Origin: Cladochytrium replicatum
Taxonomy: Eukaryota; Chytridiomycota; Chytridiomycetes; Cladochytriales; Cladochytriaceae
NCBI GenBank assembly: GCA_025526935.1
Contig: JAHLKD010000075.1
Location: forward strand, 124,001 to 188,000
Length of the DNA stretch: 64,000 bases
Reading direction: 5' to 3'
How positions within the stretch are numbered: position 1 is the first letter of the stretch; each line of letters opens with the position of its first letter. The notes under the pieces are model-generated. The model worked only from the letters and a program-made list of their open reading frames with translations, had not been told where the DNA came from and did no database searches. The translations under genes were made by a program, and so were the position numbers. Shown piece after piece: positions 21,688 to 34,371 of the stretch.

Positions 21688-22515
21688 TATTGACGAGCGG
21701 TTGCGCAATCGGCGGTGCGAATGGTGGACACTGGTCGTTGAGGGCGATCAGGGTGGGAAAAGAACAGGGATGGAGTAGGGGCGTAGCAAGAGAAAATTTA
21801 TTTTTGTGTTTCGGAGGGGAAAATGTGCACGGTGCCGAGAAGGCAGTCTGGGTGGGTTTCCTCTGTCTTACGGTGTTGCAACCTCTGAGCGTGGTAAATT
21901 GCGAGCGTCGCTTCGCATGAACTGGATGACACAACACCATTCCCCATGATGAAGCGAACCCCCACCCTCCCGGGTGCACGGCAAAATATTCTGTCGCGCC
22001 ACCCATTCCTGCCCATGCTGCGGTGCGCCACAGAAACTGAAGAAATGGAGCAACTTGACTCGAAAACTTTGAAAGGACCTGAGGATCTTAGTAGATCATT
22101 CAGCCGATTCAGCGTATGACGCACACTCGAATTTAAAGAATGTGTCAATTGGAAATGACATGACTTTGAGGAATGGCGTTGTAGTACGACCGGAAAGAAT
22201 CGGATATGCAGGACCTGCACATTCATGCGCACTGCCAGCCAGCATGAAGTTGGAAGTTAATTTACTGAAAGTTGGGAACACCGATAAAACGAGGTCCGAT
22301 ATCGATATTATGGCTATGAAGCAGGATTTATGAACTGAATTTTAATTAGAGCGGCGTGAACCTAGATCGGCTTCACCCTTTCTTGCGTCAAAGTTAGATT
22401 TGTATCTCCCCACATTGGCACACTCTATCCCCTCCGCAGTTACCACAACAACTTGCAAACACAGACGTTTTCTTTGCCTCCCATAGCCGTAACGAACACT
22501 CCTCAGCCGAATCCT
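21688..22515. other. Intergenic, GATA factor promoter region
   Basis: About 830 bases upstream of the GATA gene start. Short ORFs occur but none has coding character. Two GATA cores lie near 22304 and 22312, but such a short motif is weak evidence of autoregulation. Confidence 0.3.
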
Positions 22516-22896
22516 TCACCAATATAGATCCTCCGACCCTCTCATCAGCAACACCATCCAATATGGGCCAGTCTCACGACCTGTCCAGACGCAACCACTC
22601 GTCCCACGATCCATTTCCAAACGCTCATTTGCAACGATCGCGCTGTTGATTTCAAGCATCTCGGCGTGTGGGAAGTCGTTGTGTGTGCTGGCGAGGGCGG
22701 GGTGTGTTAGGGGGATGGATTTGTGGCGGTGGTAAGAGGACGTGTGAGAGGAGGGAGTGAAAAGTGGAGGCTTGTGGGAGTCAGAAGGGCTTGGTGGAGA
22801 GAGTTGGTAAAGTTGCGCCTGGCGATTTGATGTGTAGCAGTCCGATGAACTGGGAGGGGAAAACTTGTAGTTGTTGATAGTAAAAAAGCGTTTCAA
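22516..22896 (-). CDS. Hypothetical Ser/Pro-rich ORF, 126 codons
   Basis: Not recognised. A Ser/Pro/His-rich first half (LYQLSPPSPSDSHKPPLF) is followed by a more ordinary stretch (EMLEINSAIVANERLEMDRG). No signal peptide, helix or domain is seen. It stands alone between the GATA factor and the MDC1-like gene and could be a small orphan gene or chance. Confidence 0.25.
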   Translation of the reverse strand: MKRFFTINNYKFSPPSSSDCYTSNRQAQLYQLSPPSPSDSHKPPLFTPSSHTSSYHRHKSIPLTHPALASTHNDFPHAEMLEINSAIVANERLEMDRGTSGCVWTGRETGPYWMVLLMRGSEDLYW

Positions 22897-23177
22897 CTCA
22901 TACCAAAATCAAAGAGGAATGGAGGGTTTGCTTGGGAAATCCAAACGCTGCACTTTATGTTCAAGTGATTCACAGATTGTTGATCCAGTTGTCCTTGGCT
23001 GGACAATGAGTGTGTGCTGGCAAATTGTTCTGAGCATCTGCTCAATTGGCCAACCATGCGGTCGTATCTACCTTTGAGATTGCCTATTGAATTGAATGAT
23101 TATCACTGCATGGTTTGATCCCGTGCCAACTGTTCCATACCATCACGTGCTATTCATTTAGCCCTTTTCGTCTTAAG

Positions 23178-26100
23178 ATGCCCAAACCCAACGACACTCA
23201 ACATCGCTCGTCGTCGTCGGCTTACTTTGACTCGGACCCTGCTTTCGATGAAGAGGCTATTGCTGCGGCGGAAGCTGCTGACGATTTGGAACGCCTTGCC
23301 CACTCTGCAGAGGCAGCGCAAAGGCGAGCGAGGTTGATGAGCAGCAGTGCACCGACTGCACACGGCGGAGGGAGCGCGATCATTCGATCATCGCATACCA
23401 GGAGCAGCAACAGATTATTGGACAGGTCACAAGAATCTGCGGGCGAAGATGAAGAAGACGACTTGGGGATTCCGCAGACTGCGCTTGAGGTGTTCAGGAA
23501 CGAGAGGTTGCCGAGCTACCTGCAGAGGTTGTTGGCAACAAATGGGATTCGTGGTGAACCGGTACACGTGTTACTTTGATTTGATGATGACGGAAGCTGA
23601 TACGTGATGCGATGTTAGGTTGCATATCTTCAAGTTCTTGTTCCGGAAAGGTTCGAGGGAAGTCGGATTCCTGTTTATCGGGGATACAATGTGATCGGGA
23701 GAGAAGCCATCAGTGATGCATACATTGCTTTTGATGAGGTGGGAGTAAGCGGAAATCACGCTTTGATAGGTGAGATCACACTCAAAGCAAACCAAAATAC
23801 GGTCTGGGTTTAATCTCTTGCAACCATCTTTCAGAGGTCTCCAACGACGGTGCTGAGCATTTCGTTGAGGACCTCTTTTCCACCAATGGTGTCCAGCTTG
23901 GTCCAACGAGTTATAATCTCCGAGCTGGGCGAATGTACCAATTAGTTCACAACAAAGTGATTGCATTTGGGCCCGTTAGTGTGCGCTACGAGTTCGCTGA
24001 TCCCCTACGAGCTGTCGCACCGCTTGGGACAGAGTCCGCGGTTGGAATGGACGTAGATCAACCTGATCGCGTCATTGTCGACGGATGGAGAGAAATGAAA
24101 GGCGATGAATCTATACTCGGAGAATACACAATGAAACTGAATCCGGTAAGAATTCGCTCCCACGCAGAAGGTATTTCTTATTCAGACCCCGATCTTAACA
24201 GTCAGTTCGAGCTGAGGCCGCACCTACACGATCGATCCTGCTGGCAAAGGTTTGTTTAAATAAGCTATATTCATGGCTATACCAATTGAGCTCTCCAAAG
24301 GACTCTCAAGCGTCAGATTCTCAAGACACCGGCTTGTCTGCCGTGTCTGCCGCCATTCGACGACCTCGAGCTATTCTCGAAGAATCAGATGAAGAAGATG
24401 AGTCTATACCGCAAAACCTTACGACCAATGCACCTGCTGCTTTCATATCTCATGCGACACCAATGGTCCGCAATGCTCCTGAGCTTGATGATCAGGATGC
24501 AACTGATGATGAAGATGCTGGGAATGATGTTTCCCGTGTAAGAGGGGCCCAGCAGCATCTGGACCAGTCCAGCTTAAAGACACCTACACCAGCGAAACGT
24601 GGCGGCCGGGCTGGTTCGTCTTCCTCGTTACATCGTACACCAGGCAGCGAACATGGGCTGCATTGGAAAGTAATTGGGCTCGGAAGTGCCAGTCTGTCAT
24701 ACTCAGGTCCGCCTACGCAGTTTGCTCCTATCACAGTGGATCCAACCCAGGTCCTGCAACAGAGTGACCAGAATGAACCACCGCTCCGTTCGCCGACCCG
24801 GGTGCGGTTCGATACCACAATGATGGAACCCACACTGCCTGTCAACAGAGCAATTGAAGGAGACAGCATATCAACAACGCGGAGTGGATCAACAACTGCG
24901 AGAAACAACTCGATGTTGGCCCCGACACTCGAGTCGGAGCATAGTTCAGCAAACTCGACCGGCGTCTTTGAACATGCTCCAGTTGACCCCACACTTGCAC
25001 TAAACCCACTCGTTGACGCGACGTTGGTAACAGACCACCCACTTTCGCCTACCCTCGACCTCCGTGGAGGCGAGGAGTCTCCCTCCTCGGATCGGCCGAT
25101 GGTTTCTCCAACGCTGCGCATTCCGGGAGGTGGTGTGGCCGAACCGACATTGGCAATTCCAGGAATGTTGGAGCCGACGATAGCCATTCATTCGGCAAGA
25201 AACGTAACCGCTGAACCCACACTTTCGATGGGAGCTGTGGATCAGACTCTTGCTATAACCAACTCGCGGTTTTCAGCAGTCCAGCCTACGCTGGCCGTAA
25301 ATTCCACGGGACCAACGCTTGCTGTGGGCTCTGGTGCAGTGGAGCCAACACTTTTTGTTGAACAGCGAACGGGAAATGTTGCGCCAACGCTCATTCAAGG
25401 CGATTCTGGATCCACGCTGGCTTTTCAGAATGACCCCACTCCAGTTGAATCTACTCTTCGAGTTGGAAATGCACCGAATCCGCGATTATCGAAAACTGAC
25501 TCTGCTTCTACGGCAAGTGGAATGCATCAATCCGGTGTGGTAGCGCAATCGTTAGCACAGCGCGAAAGTATGGGAGAAGTGGTTCCTCCAACTCCGCCAT
25601 CCGTTCGCAGACCAGGGTCGATTCTATCTCGAATGTCCAAGTACTCTTTCGAGGACGACGAAGAAGATGAAACGAAACATGAGGAAGAAGCACACGCCAA
25701 CGCACCTGGGCTGTTCACACTTTTAGTCGAAGACACGGCGGTCGATGACGACGAGGACGACAAGCAACCCCTGGACGCCGATGGCAAGAGGGGGAGCGGC
25801 GCCGAAGAACAGATCGCTGAAACGCAGGACGACGCGGATGCAGACGAAAGAGTTGGTATGTTACCACTGTCTTCTGAAGCCCCTTCACAACGACTGCTGT
25901 TTAACGCACCAACACTACTGCAACTGCCACAATCCCATTCTCTGGCAGGTGTGAAAGGTCCAAGTGCGAGCGGCGGTATCTCGACTTGGAACACCACTGG
26001 TGGGATTGGGCTCTCTGGTGCGCCAGCCGAAGATGAGCCTGCTTCTCCCGGAGACGACATTGCGGCAGCACCAACGTTGGCAATCGGAGAGCTGATGAGT

Positions 26101-29100
26101 GACACAGACGATATGGATGATGCACCTGAGTCTCCGCAGCTTATGGGGGTTGACGAAAGTTTCGGAGCAGCCTTACCCGCACTCGATGCCCAGCGCGATA
26201 TTCCAGAATTGGGTCAAGGCAAAGAAAATGTGGATGGCGTGGAACCTGATGAAGACAAAGCGATCGGAAACAAGAAACTAGGAGAAAGACCGGAGTTTGC
26301 AGTGAGAGGGAGACGAAAGTCTCAACGCAAATATGGTGGCAGGGCGAGGAGGGCGAGTCGAAAGGTTGTGCAAGATTTGGAGACCGAAGACGAACATGAG
26401 GTGGAAGAAGGCAAACCTACTGGTCCTGCAATCGAAGAAGAGCGACCAGAGGGGGTGGAAGCAGAGTCAGGTGAACAATCTGAACCACCAGCTCCACCGG
26501 TTTCAAATCGTTATAAGGTTCACCCGAAACGTAAGGGAACAAAGTCTGCTTTCCTCGAGTCAAGCGACTCGGAAGAATTTCCTGAGAGCATACCACCCGG
26601 TGCCGCTCCAGTCATGAGCATCAGCGACCAATTGATCATCACTCCGAAAGCCTCGACAAGTCGGTCATCTGCAGTGCTAGCCCATGCTGAAAGCGATACA
26701 GAGGAAGAGGATGCGAACAAGCGGGCCGAACGGGTTGAAGAGCAGCAAAAGGAGCCAACTCCTGCGGGTAGAGGTGTGAAAAGACACGCATTGACCAGAG
26801 GGAAACGAGGTGCTCGCGGTGGTGCGAATCGTGGCCGGTCAAAAGGAATGCAGATGAATGCACAAACCAAAGATTCGGAAGACAGCGGGGCTGACGTGGC
26901 AGACGAAAGGTACACTTGAAAGAAGTCTGCTCAGTTATTCTTAACAACCAATCGCAATCTGTTTGGCAAGTGTAGCTCGACAAAACCTGCGGAACAGAAT
27001 AAGGTATCGGTATCGGGAGATTCGACTTTGAATCTCACTGATACTCCTGTGGAGACACCACTCGACGTACCAGGAAAAAGGGCAACGAGGTCTACTCTGG
27101 CGTCTAGTAACAAAGCGCCGGGTGTAACAATGGACAAAACGCCTACATCGAGCGGAAAGTCAAAGCTCACCAAGAAGACTCTGTTTTCGACAGATTCAGA
27201 CTCTGATAGTGATCTTATGGATCCGGTTGATTACTCGTCGGACAGTGGGCTGCTTGATAGTCCACCAAAGTGGTTGTCGGGTCGTAACAAAGTCTTCAAA
27301 CCGGAAGATCAGGACGGCGTTACAAACAAGCATCCCAACACTCCATCGACCGCAAAAGCGAAAGCACTTAACCCACCAGAGAGCATTAGGGTTCTTCAGA
27401 GTGCTATTAAGCGGAAGGCATCTGCGCCGGGTATTGATGATGTTTCCAATACCGAGAGAAAGAAGTTACGATTCGACGTCGATGACAGTTTCACGGACGC
27501 GAATGAAACTTCTTACATTGGATCTTCAGAGCTGAGAGTCATAGGAGACGACGCAACGTTGAGTCAAACACCACTTCGAAAAATGCTTACACCAATGACC
27601 ATTTCTGACGATTCGATGGTGGTAGACAGCCCAGGTCAGTTTAGCGAAGATCGTGGGACTGTCGACGGTCAGGAAGCTACTCCGGGGCCACCGGCTGATG
27701 ATGAGACTTCTACGATCGGCAAGCGAAAGGCAAGAGGTGCCGAGGCAACCCCGAGCCGCAAGATCCAAGAAGGGCAATCAGAAGAGCAAGCGACCAACGC
27801 GGGAGATGAGGTTTCGTCGGAAGTCGGAGTTTCAAAGGCGAAGAGGGTGGTTGCGACCAGAAGAAGAAAGTCTCAATCAGATCAGCTTCAAGGTGCCAAG
27901 GAAGACGAACCAGTAACAGCACAGTCTCCCATGCCACCGCCAACCAAGCGCGCAGGACCAAAGAGAAAAGGGAAAGTTGCAGAAATTACAGCAAGCTCCA
28001 TTACTGCTACTGCCACGCCGGACACAAAAGCTCAATCGCCGGAACCCTTGACTGTCACAGTTGATAAAAGGTGATTTCCAAACCTTTGTTGTCGTCAATT
28101 TTGTTCTTACGCTCTTCAGGCGACGGAAGTCCAAAATTGCTGCTGCTTCCCCACAGAACAGTCGAAGTGCGACCCCAACTTTTGATACACCGGCACAGTC
28201 GCCGCGCAACAGCGTTGCCGGTTCTCCAGCCAATCTTACAATCCTTGGAAGCGGCACAAAGAGTCTCGCCCCAGTCCGGATCATGTTTACGGGCCTGGGC
28301 GAAGATGTATCCAAACGCAGGGTAAGGAGTAACATTTCCGTACGCTTTGTATAGTTGTTCATCGTCTCTTATAGCTAATTGAGGCCTTGGGTGGATCGAT
28401 TGTGGACTCTTGGGCTGAATGTACACATCTTGTAACCGATCGCATACGGCGCACGATGAAGTTTCTGTGTGCGTTGTCCACAGCGAAGCATATTGTCAGC
28501 GTAAAATGGCTGGATGCGTGTAAGAGAGAGGCAGCCTTCGCAGGTAATCGGATACTGCCGTTTGTTGCTATTCGCTGCAACTGAAATCTTTGAACATGTA
28601 GATGAGGGAAAATATATGTTGAATGACAAGAACTCGGAGAAGCAGTACGGGTTTTCACTTTCCAAATCACTTCGTGAAGCTCGAACTTTGATGGAAAGTG
28701 CGACTGATGGAGACGAACAGCCTCCTCGGCTACTTACGGGTGTCAAAATCTACGCAACCCCATCGGTCCAACCACCGGCAAATGAGTTGAAGGAGATCGT
28801 CCACGCTGCTGGTGGGGAGGTAACTTAAATGTTATGGACATCTTAAACTCGTTGTTGATATGTATTTGTTTCTCATCAGCTTGTGGCAACGATTCCCGCA
28901 TCAACTCAAGACAATCCAAATGATCCTGTGATAATTGGTGACAACAAAGACATTGATGCATGCGAGAAACTTGCAGCTCAAGGCTGGAATATTCACAACA
29001 AGGAATTCTTGCTTACAGGAATTTTGCGGCAAGCTGTTGACTATTCCAGGTGAGAATGCAGCACCGATATTCGTGTGTTTGTCATTGATGATAAAATTCA

Positions 29101-29177
29101 CATTTGACAGTCACATCATGATATCCGGGTCAAAAGGCACAACAGCTACGCAAGCACAAAAGAAGCGCAAGCGATGA
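23178..29177 (+). CDS. MDC1-like DNA damage mediator: FHA + PTL repeats + tandem BRCT, 1807 aa
   Basis: Eleven exons whose phases all close: 23178-23561, 23619-23769, 23835-24145, 24202-24249, 24301-26909, 26976-28070, 28120-28321, 28375-28543, 28602-28819, 28880-29049, 29111-29177. FHA domain at about residues 129-215 with G155-R156-E, S172-G-N-H175 and N196-G197, the phospho-threonine-binding residues. A long acidic middle holds about twenty degenerate PTL-A/x-V repeats (residues about 475-690) and two acidic SDT motifs (MSDTDDMDD near 897, ESDTEEEDA near 1095). A tandem BRCT pair follows from about 1580 (VRIMFTGLGEDVSKRR, WLDACKREAAFADEGKY, GVKIYATPS). The order matches animal MDC1 and fission yeast Mdb1, which bind gamma-H2A through BRCT. 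A basic C-terminus (QKKRKR) may be a nuclear signal. Confidence 0.88.
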
Positions 29178-29356
29178 GCCATTGTAACTCAAGATCTATT
29201 TTTACCTCCAATTCTGTTCCAAATGAGTCCGATCTACCCACCGATTCTTTGCCCAGCGATCGTCTGTTCGTGATTGGTCACGATCTAGAAGCAATAAAGA
29301 GAATAAAACCGACATCAAAAGCATCAACCTCTTTCTCATACGATCGATCTTCATCA

Positions 29357-31623
29357 ATGTCCATGACTGCGAATAGGATTCCCCAGACCATTGCCCGTCG
29401 AGTAATGCTGTGGTGCGACCAACCTCAACACCTCGTCCTGGTTTGCCGGGCTTTCCAAGAGGCCGCAGCTGCACCAGAGCTAAGGGCTCAATGGCTTTTG
29501 CGGCATCCAATTGAACTCAACAAGTGGGCAAAGATGATTGGAGAGGAGCGAACAGTTACAGGAGCTCAGTTTGCAGAGAAACGGCGTGATCTACTTCCTT
29601 CCCTGTTTCCAGAGGGACTTCTATCGGAGGGAACCATCATAAAGCTCTTCGAGTATCTTCACCGCACCGCCGGCACAGAATCAACTGGCCTGGATGAAGA
29701 AAGAAACTCCACTTTTGCATGGTCCGCCGGCAGATGCAACAGCGGTGCGGACATTTCGCTTCCGTCCGTCCTTATTGGGCTGCAAGGACCCATCGTTCGT
29801 GAGCTTGTTCGCGCACTAGTTTCTCGCTCGTGTTTGAATGGATATCTGACGTCGCTAGAATGGATGCTGTCTTCAGGTGGTCCTCTCACCGATCATATTG
29901 ATAAAGTTGGATGGAGAGAAGTGACCTACGCCGGTATAGTCGGGGTTGAGGTGACTTCTTATACTTCAAGAGCTTCCAGGACGTCAAGATCAGGAAGCTA
30001 CTTCAAAGCCAGTGGAATATCGAACGCCCAGTCGGTCGCCCAGAAGAGACAAAGGTCTATTGACAGCAGTAGCTTACAGCTGAACTCCATCTTGACATAT
30101 ATTTTACGGGAGAGGATCAAGACGCTTTCGGACGATGTGCCTGACGCAGTTGTTTTCGCGGCTAGTTTGGGTCGGACGGAGTGCGTGAAGATATTGACTG
30201 AAAAGGCGAAGATGAATGAATCTCACATGCTCGCTCGAGCTTTGCAAGAATCTTGGAACCGTGGCCATTGGGAGGTAGCCGAGTTCCTCGTTCCAAAGAT
30301 AAGCAACGACACGTTGAAAGAGCAAATCAGCAAGCAGTATGAAGATCTTCGAGTCATTAGCGAGCTTGGCGAGGATGGAAACTGGGACGCGGTTGAGGAA
30401 ACACTAGAATGTTGGAGGCAGTCATCAGCGGATGAGAAAACATCGACGACAAAGCAATCAACATTCTTGGTTCGCTGGCATCATGCCATCGAGTCTGCGT
30501 GCCATCGTGGTGAAGACGAGTTTGTTGAGAAGCTGCTTACAACTAGAGGTGCAGGTCGGCCGAACGTGCGAATGTTTGCGCTGGCGTTGGCGGAGGGGTA
30601 CGACGACGTTGCCGCCAAGTTGCTCAGATACGTCCCTCGCAGCTCTTCCCCAAACGAATGGGAGGCCGATCATTTACTTTCCACCCTTCCAGCGGATGAA
30701 AAACAAGCTTACGAGACGCTCTTCCTTCGATATTCTCACTTCACAGATCCGCAGATAGCCCTTGAGCTCGCAGGCGACACTTCACAGCCCGTCACGACCA
30801 GCGCCGGTGCCATTCATCGCCGGGACTTCATAACGAAAACGGCCTTAATGATTTACGCGGGAAGGCGGCTCAGGAAGTTATCTGGGCATCGCTCATTTCG
30901 GGCAAAGCAGATATTGTTCAGCTTTTACGAGATGCGGGAACGCCCTTCGGTTGGATGGAGCATGCCAACAACAAGACTGAAACGGAAGCCAACTATTCGA
31001 CGGACTCTCCACAAAACAATGATAAACACGATGCGGAGATTCCGGCGACCTCGGGGCAAATGTTTGTTTTATTCGCACTTGGAGGCGACTGGACCAAGGT
31101 TGCCCGAGCATCATTCCACGATCCGAGTGGATTCGACAGTTTTCTAGAGAAAGAGATCAAGCTGGCGATATCCAGTAAACCGCTGTCCCGCAAACCCAGC
31201 AAAAACGACGGTGAAGCTCCAGCTCAAAGATTAACCATCAAACCGCGAATGTTAGTTGACCCGAATGACAACTTTTGGACTGCGCTACTCTCTGGGGACA
31301 ATGACGTGATTAGTGGCTTTGTGGACGCCAAAGCAGAGCTTGGATGGATGGAACCAATTCGCGCTCACAGAGGAATTAGGTCATCATCGATTTCGGAGTC
31401 ACGCTCGAATTCAATTTTCACTGAAGGCTCACTCGAAGCCCTTGCGTACAGACCGCCTGGACACCTGTTCAGCGAGGATCTGGACCCGGACGAGCCAGTT
31501 CCGAAAACCTGGGGTGAAGCTTTGGGTTTGGATGAGGCTGTGAACGACAATGTTGACGCACAGACCTTGGGTATGTTTGTAGCGCTGGGAGGACATGTAC
31601 CGCTTCCGGCTGCCAAGTGCTGA
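29357..31623 (+). CDS. Ankyrin-like repeat protein with a frame break near 30.8 kb
   Basis: Two long frames make one protein: one open to 31147 but protein-like only to about 30840, the other protein-like from about 30770 to the stop at 31621-31623. Repeats have weak ankyrin character (DAVVFAASLGRTECVKILTE; RGHWEVAEFLVPK; LISGKADIVQLLRDAGTP). The N-terminal part has an F-box-like helix (QTIARRVMLWCDQPQHLVLV, then CRAFQEAAAAPELR). The start is taken at 29357 (MSMTANRIPQ); an in-frame ATG at 29174 would overlap the stop of the upstream gene. The frame change near 30770-30860 has no convincing intron: the only phase-matching solution uses a poor donor, GTCACG, at 30791. A recent frameshift or a non-standard intron are both possible. 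Confidence 0.65.
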
Positions 31624-31726
31624 TTCACAACATAATACCAAACGAATTAAGAATTGACCACTTGTTTGTTTTCATATTACATCATAATATGCATAGAACT
31701 TTGCGAATATTAAGGATAGAGTCACT

Positions 31727-32242
31727 TTATAGCACCAAGTGGACCGTCTGGTGACCATCTTGACCACCTTTGAACCACCCAATCATTGCATCTGAACTGT
31801 CGCTCAACTTAGGCGAATCCTTTTTCAGCCGACCGACTTCAACGGCGTTATTCACAGACATTTCTGAATTATTCAAAGGCGGAGGAGTTTGATTTCGGGA
31901 CCGCCTAGGTGAGTCCATCTCCTCTTCACAGTCATGTGTTGCCCTGAACCGAAACTCCGAGTCACAGTGCAGGCACCGAAGAACGATCTCATGGATCTTG
32001 TGTAGATTCACAGTGTAGGTCTTCATGGAGCATACGATCATGTCGCTCATGTCGGTTGGGGTGTGCGAGACGCTGCACGTATGTGTTCGCTGTCTCCCGG
32101 GGTAGCTTTCTTCCTGTGCAGTGAGGGTTGTGTTTGAAAGCGCGGACTTGAGTGTTCTCGAATCCTTAGACTCCCAGAATGCTTTCAGCAGCTTAACACT
32201 CACGCCGTGGCATTCTTTGGTGATATCCGTCTGCATAAATGT
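31727..32242 (-). CDS. Hypothetical protein, about 171 aa
   Basis: Not recognised. One minus-strand frame; the start is taken at MQTDITKECHGV (32242), with an alternative in-frame Met at 32275. Composition looks like real protein (VSVKLLKAFWESKDSRTLKS; LHKIHEIVLRCLHCDSEFRF), with a charged, Ser-rich C-terminal half. The pair C-L-H-C near the middle is not a complete zinc motif. It sits between convergent and co-oriented neighbours with about 100 bp on each side. Confidence 0.4.
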   Translation of the reverse strand, partial: TFMQTDITKECHGVSVKLLKAFWESKDSRTLKSALSNTTLTAQEESYPGRQRTHTCSVSHTPTDMSDMIVCSMKTYTVNLHKIHEIVLRCLHCDSEFRFRATHDCEEEMDSPRRSRNQTPPPLNNSEMSVNNAVEVGRLKKDSPKLSDSSDAMIGWFKGGQDGHQTVHLVL

Positions 32243-32355
32243 CGCGTCGCGTGGGCACGTGACTATGTGAATCAAGCCAGCAAGATCATTAAATACAGGT
32301 CAATTCCATCAGTAACGCCAGTATTCATCGTCCACAATATTAAGCTGGAGCGAGC

Positions 32356-34371
32356 TTAATTTTGATCACCATCATCAAAAGCAAGCTCTGTCGTTGCTTG
32401 TCTACTATAGCCTCCTTTCGCTCTATCCCACACTCTCGACAAGGAGCTCCGTAGATCTGTTGAAGACGCTGCACCGCGCGCTCTATCCCACCAGTCGAGG
32501 ACAGCCTCACGGATGTACATAATTGGTCCACAAAATATTTTCCAGAATCCGAGAGCAAAGGCTGTAGAAAAAAGATCGTGAAAGGAGATACAATTAATGA
32601 CGTTCACCTTACATTCCCATGTGTATCCTTGGCATCCCAGTACATAGATTGGAACGCCGCTTGCAAGAAAAAGAAATGCGCCAAAAGCAGCACCGGGAGC
32701 CTATATCGCCAATCAGTATTGGAATCCAGCGAAGCTCCAGCTTGTGTCTTACCTCAAATATGGAAAACGAAATAAGGAAGATAGTGACAGCGCAAAAAAT
32801 GAGAGGAACAATCAGCCAGACTTTGAATGGACGAGCGAGAAGCGGAAACTGCCAGCGCAAGACCAGCAGCGCCAGAACTGCCAGAAAGTAGAACGTCCAA
32901 GCAATCATAGAGTAAAAGTTCACCAGGGAGGTGAACGAGCCGAAACAGATCAGAATCCCGGTGATGCCTCCTTGTAGAAGTAACGCCGGGATGGGTGTGT
33001 TCCGCTCTGGGTGAACATTGCCGAGGAACTTTGGGGCATGACCGTGCTTTGCGGAAACATAGATCACTCGTGCTCCAGTGAACACGGAAGCATTTGCGGC
33101 CCCAAAAGTCGAGCCAATAACGACGATTGGGAAGATGATTCCTCCTATGGATCCAAACAGTTGCTTTCCAAAGTCCTAAAATGAATAGTGTTAAGATTTG
33201 CTCATGACATAACAATTCATCCACGGTACCGATGCAATTGTATTGGTGCTCTTCACAATGTCAGCGGGGAGCACCGCGTAGTAGGCTACATTAGCCATTA
33301 CATAGCATACGATAACGATAAATGGGCCGATTAGAACTGCCCGTGGGACGTTCTTCTCCGGATCGACGAGTTCTCCTGCGACCAAGTTGAGAGAGTTCCT
33401 GACATAATATTTAACACGAGATATCAATGCGAATTTTCTGAATGAACAAACCAGCCATCATATGCCCAAAGCGCGGAATACAGAGCAAGAGCATAGTCTC
33501 CCGGGTTCGTCGAAGAGTTCTGGAACAGATGATCGTAATTGTGGGATCTCGAAGCGCCCTCCGCCAAAAGTGCCACACCGATGATCCCGATAAAAATGAG
33601 TGCAATCGTCTTCAGCACCGTGAAGATGTCAAGGACCACTGTTCCAAGTTTCGTCGAAATGCAATTCAGCCATGTCAGAAGAGCAACGCAGATCAGCGCA
33701 ACAATTTTGACGAGCCATGATGGTGCTGAGCTGGGAAGATGGTTGAGGTAGAACATCTTTACAAAGTATTCTGCAAAGATGGTTGTGATGATCGCAACGG
33801 ATCCCGGTCTTGTCACTGTTACTCCCGTCCAACTGAACAAAAATGCAGGGAACGAGCCATAAGCTTTCATAAAATATGGGTGCTCTCCACCGGACGCCGG
33901 TATCATCGTCCCAAGCTCAGCATAACACAGCGATCCGGTCATTGCCAACAATCCCGCTCCAACCCAGACGATCAGCGACATTCCAACGCTCCCGGTGTAA
34001 CCAAAAATAGGTCCCGGACTAGCAAATATGCCGCTTCCAATGCACATCCCCACGATAAGCGAGAGCCCGCTGAAAAGCGACATCGATCGTTTTAGTTCCC
34101 CGTCTCTCCTCGAGAGCGATAATGGTATGGAGTATATTCTTTCGAAATCGAGCGATATTCCAGCGTCATCGTCTTCTTCAATGTCGAATGTCTCTTCAAG
34201 CAGAGATGTTGATCCATTTGCACGGACTTTTCTTTCGCTGGTAGAGACACGCGTCGGGGAGATCGCAGCAGGAGCGGGTGATTTATTCGGTGCCGAAGTG
34301 TTCCGTTTGTCCTCCGAATATGCTCCGGATGCAACCAGCAGGTGGTCCCCGTCGTCTTCGGGGTCGAGCAT
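32356..34371 (-). CDS. LAT-family amino acid permease (APC superfamily)
   Basis: Integral membrane transporter with about 12 helices. Five introns or so; each one examined closes its codon (for example 33424 region W codon, GAT before FGKQLFG). The start is taken at MLDPEDDGDHLL (34371). After a polar, Ser-rich head come helix 1 with the unwound substrate motif (LIVGMCIGSGIFASPGP), helices with AELGTMIPASGGEHPYFMKA, and the LAT/MUP1-type block LNLVAGELVDPEKNVPRAV. Later come GSTFGAANASVFTGARVIY, SAKHGHAPKFLGNVHP, and a soluble tail. It should exchange or import neutral amino acids, perhaps methionine as in MUP1. No heavy-chain partner can be inferred. Confidence 0.9.

Noticed and set aside
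21617-22232. Minus-strand ORFs in the GATA promoter
   Set aside because: They share sequence with the first exon of the GATA gene in another frame and show no domain.
24492-26105. Ser/Val-rich minus-strand ORFs inside the MDC1-like gene
   Set aside because: Antisense of the repetitive PTL region; no independent motif.
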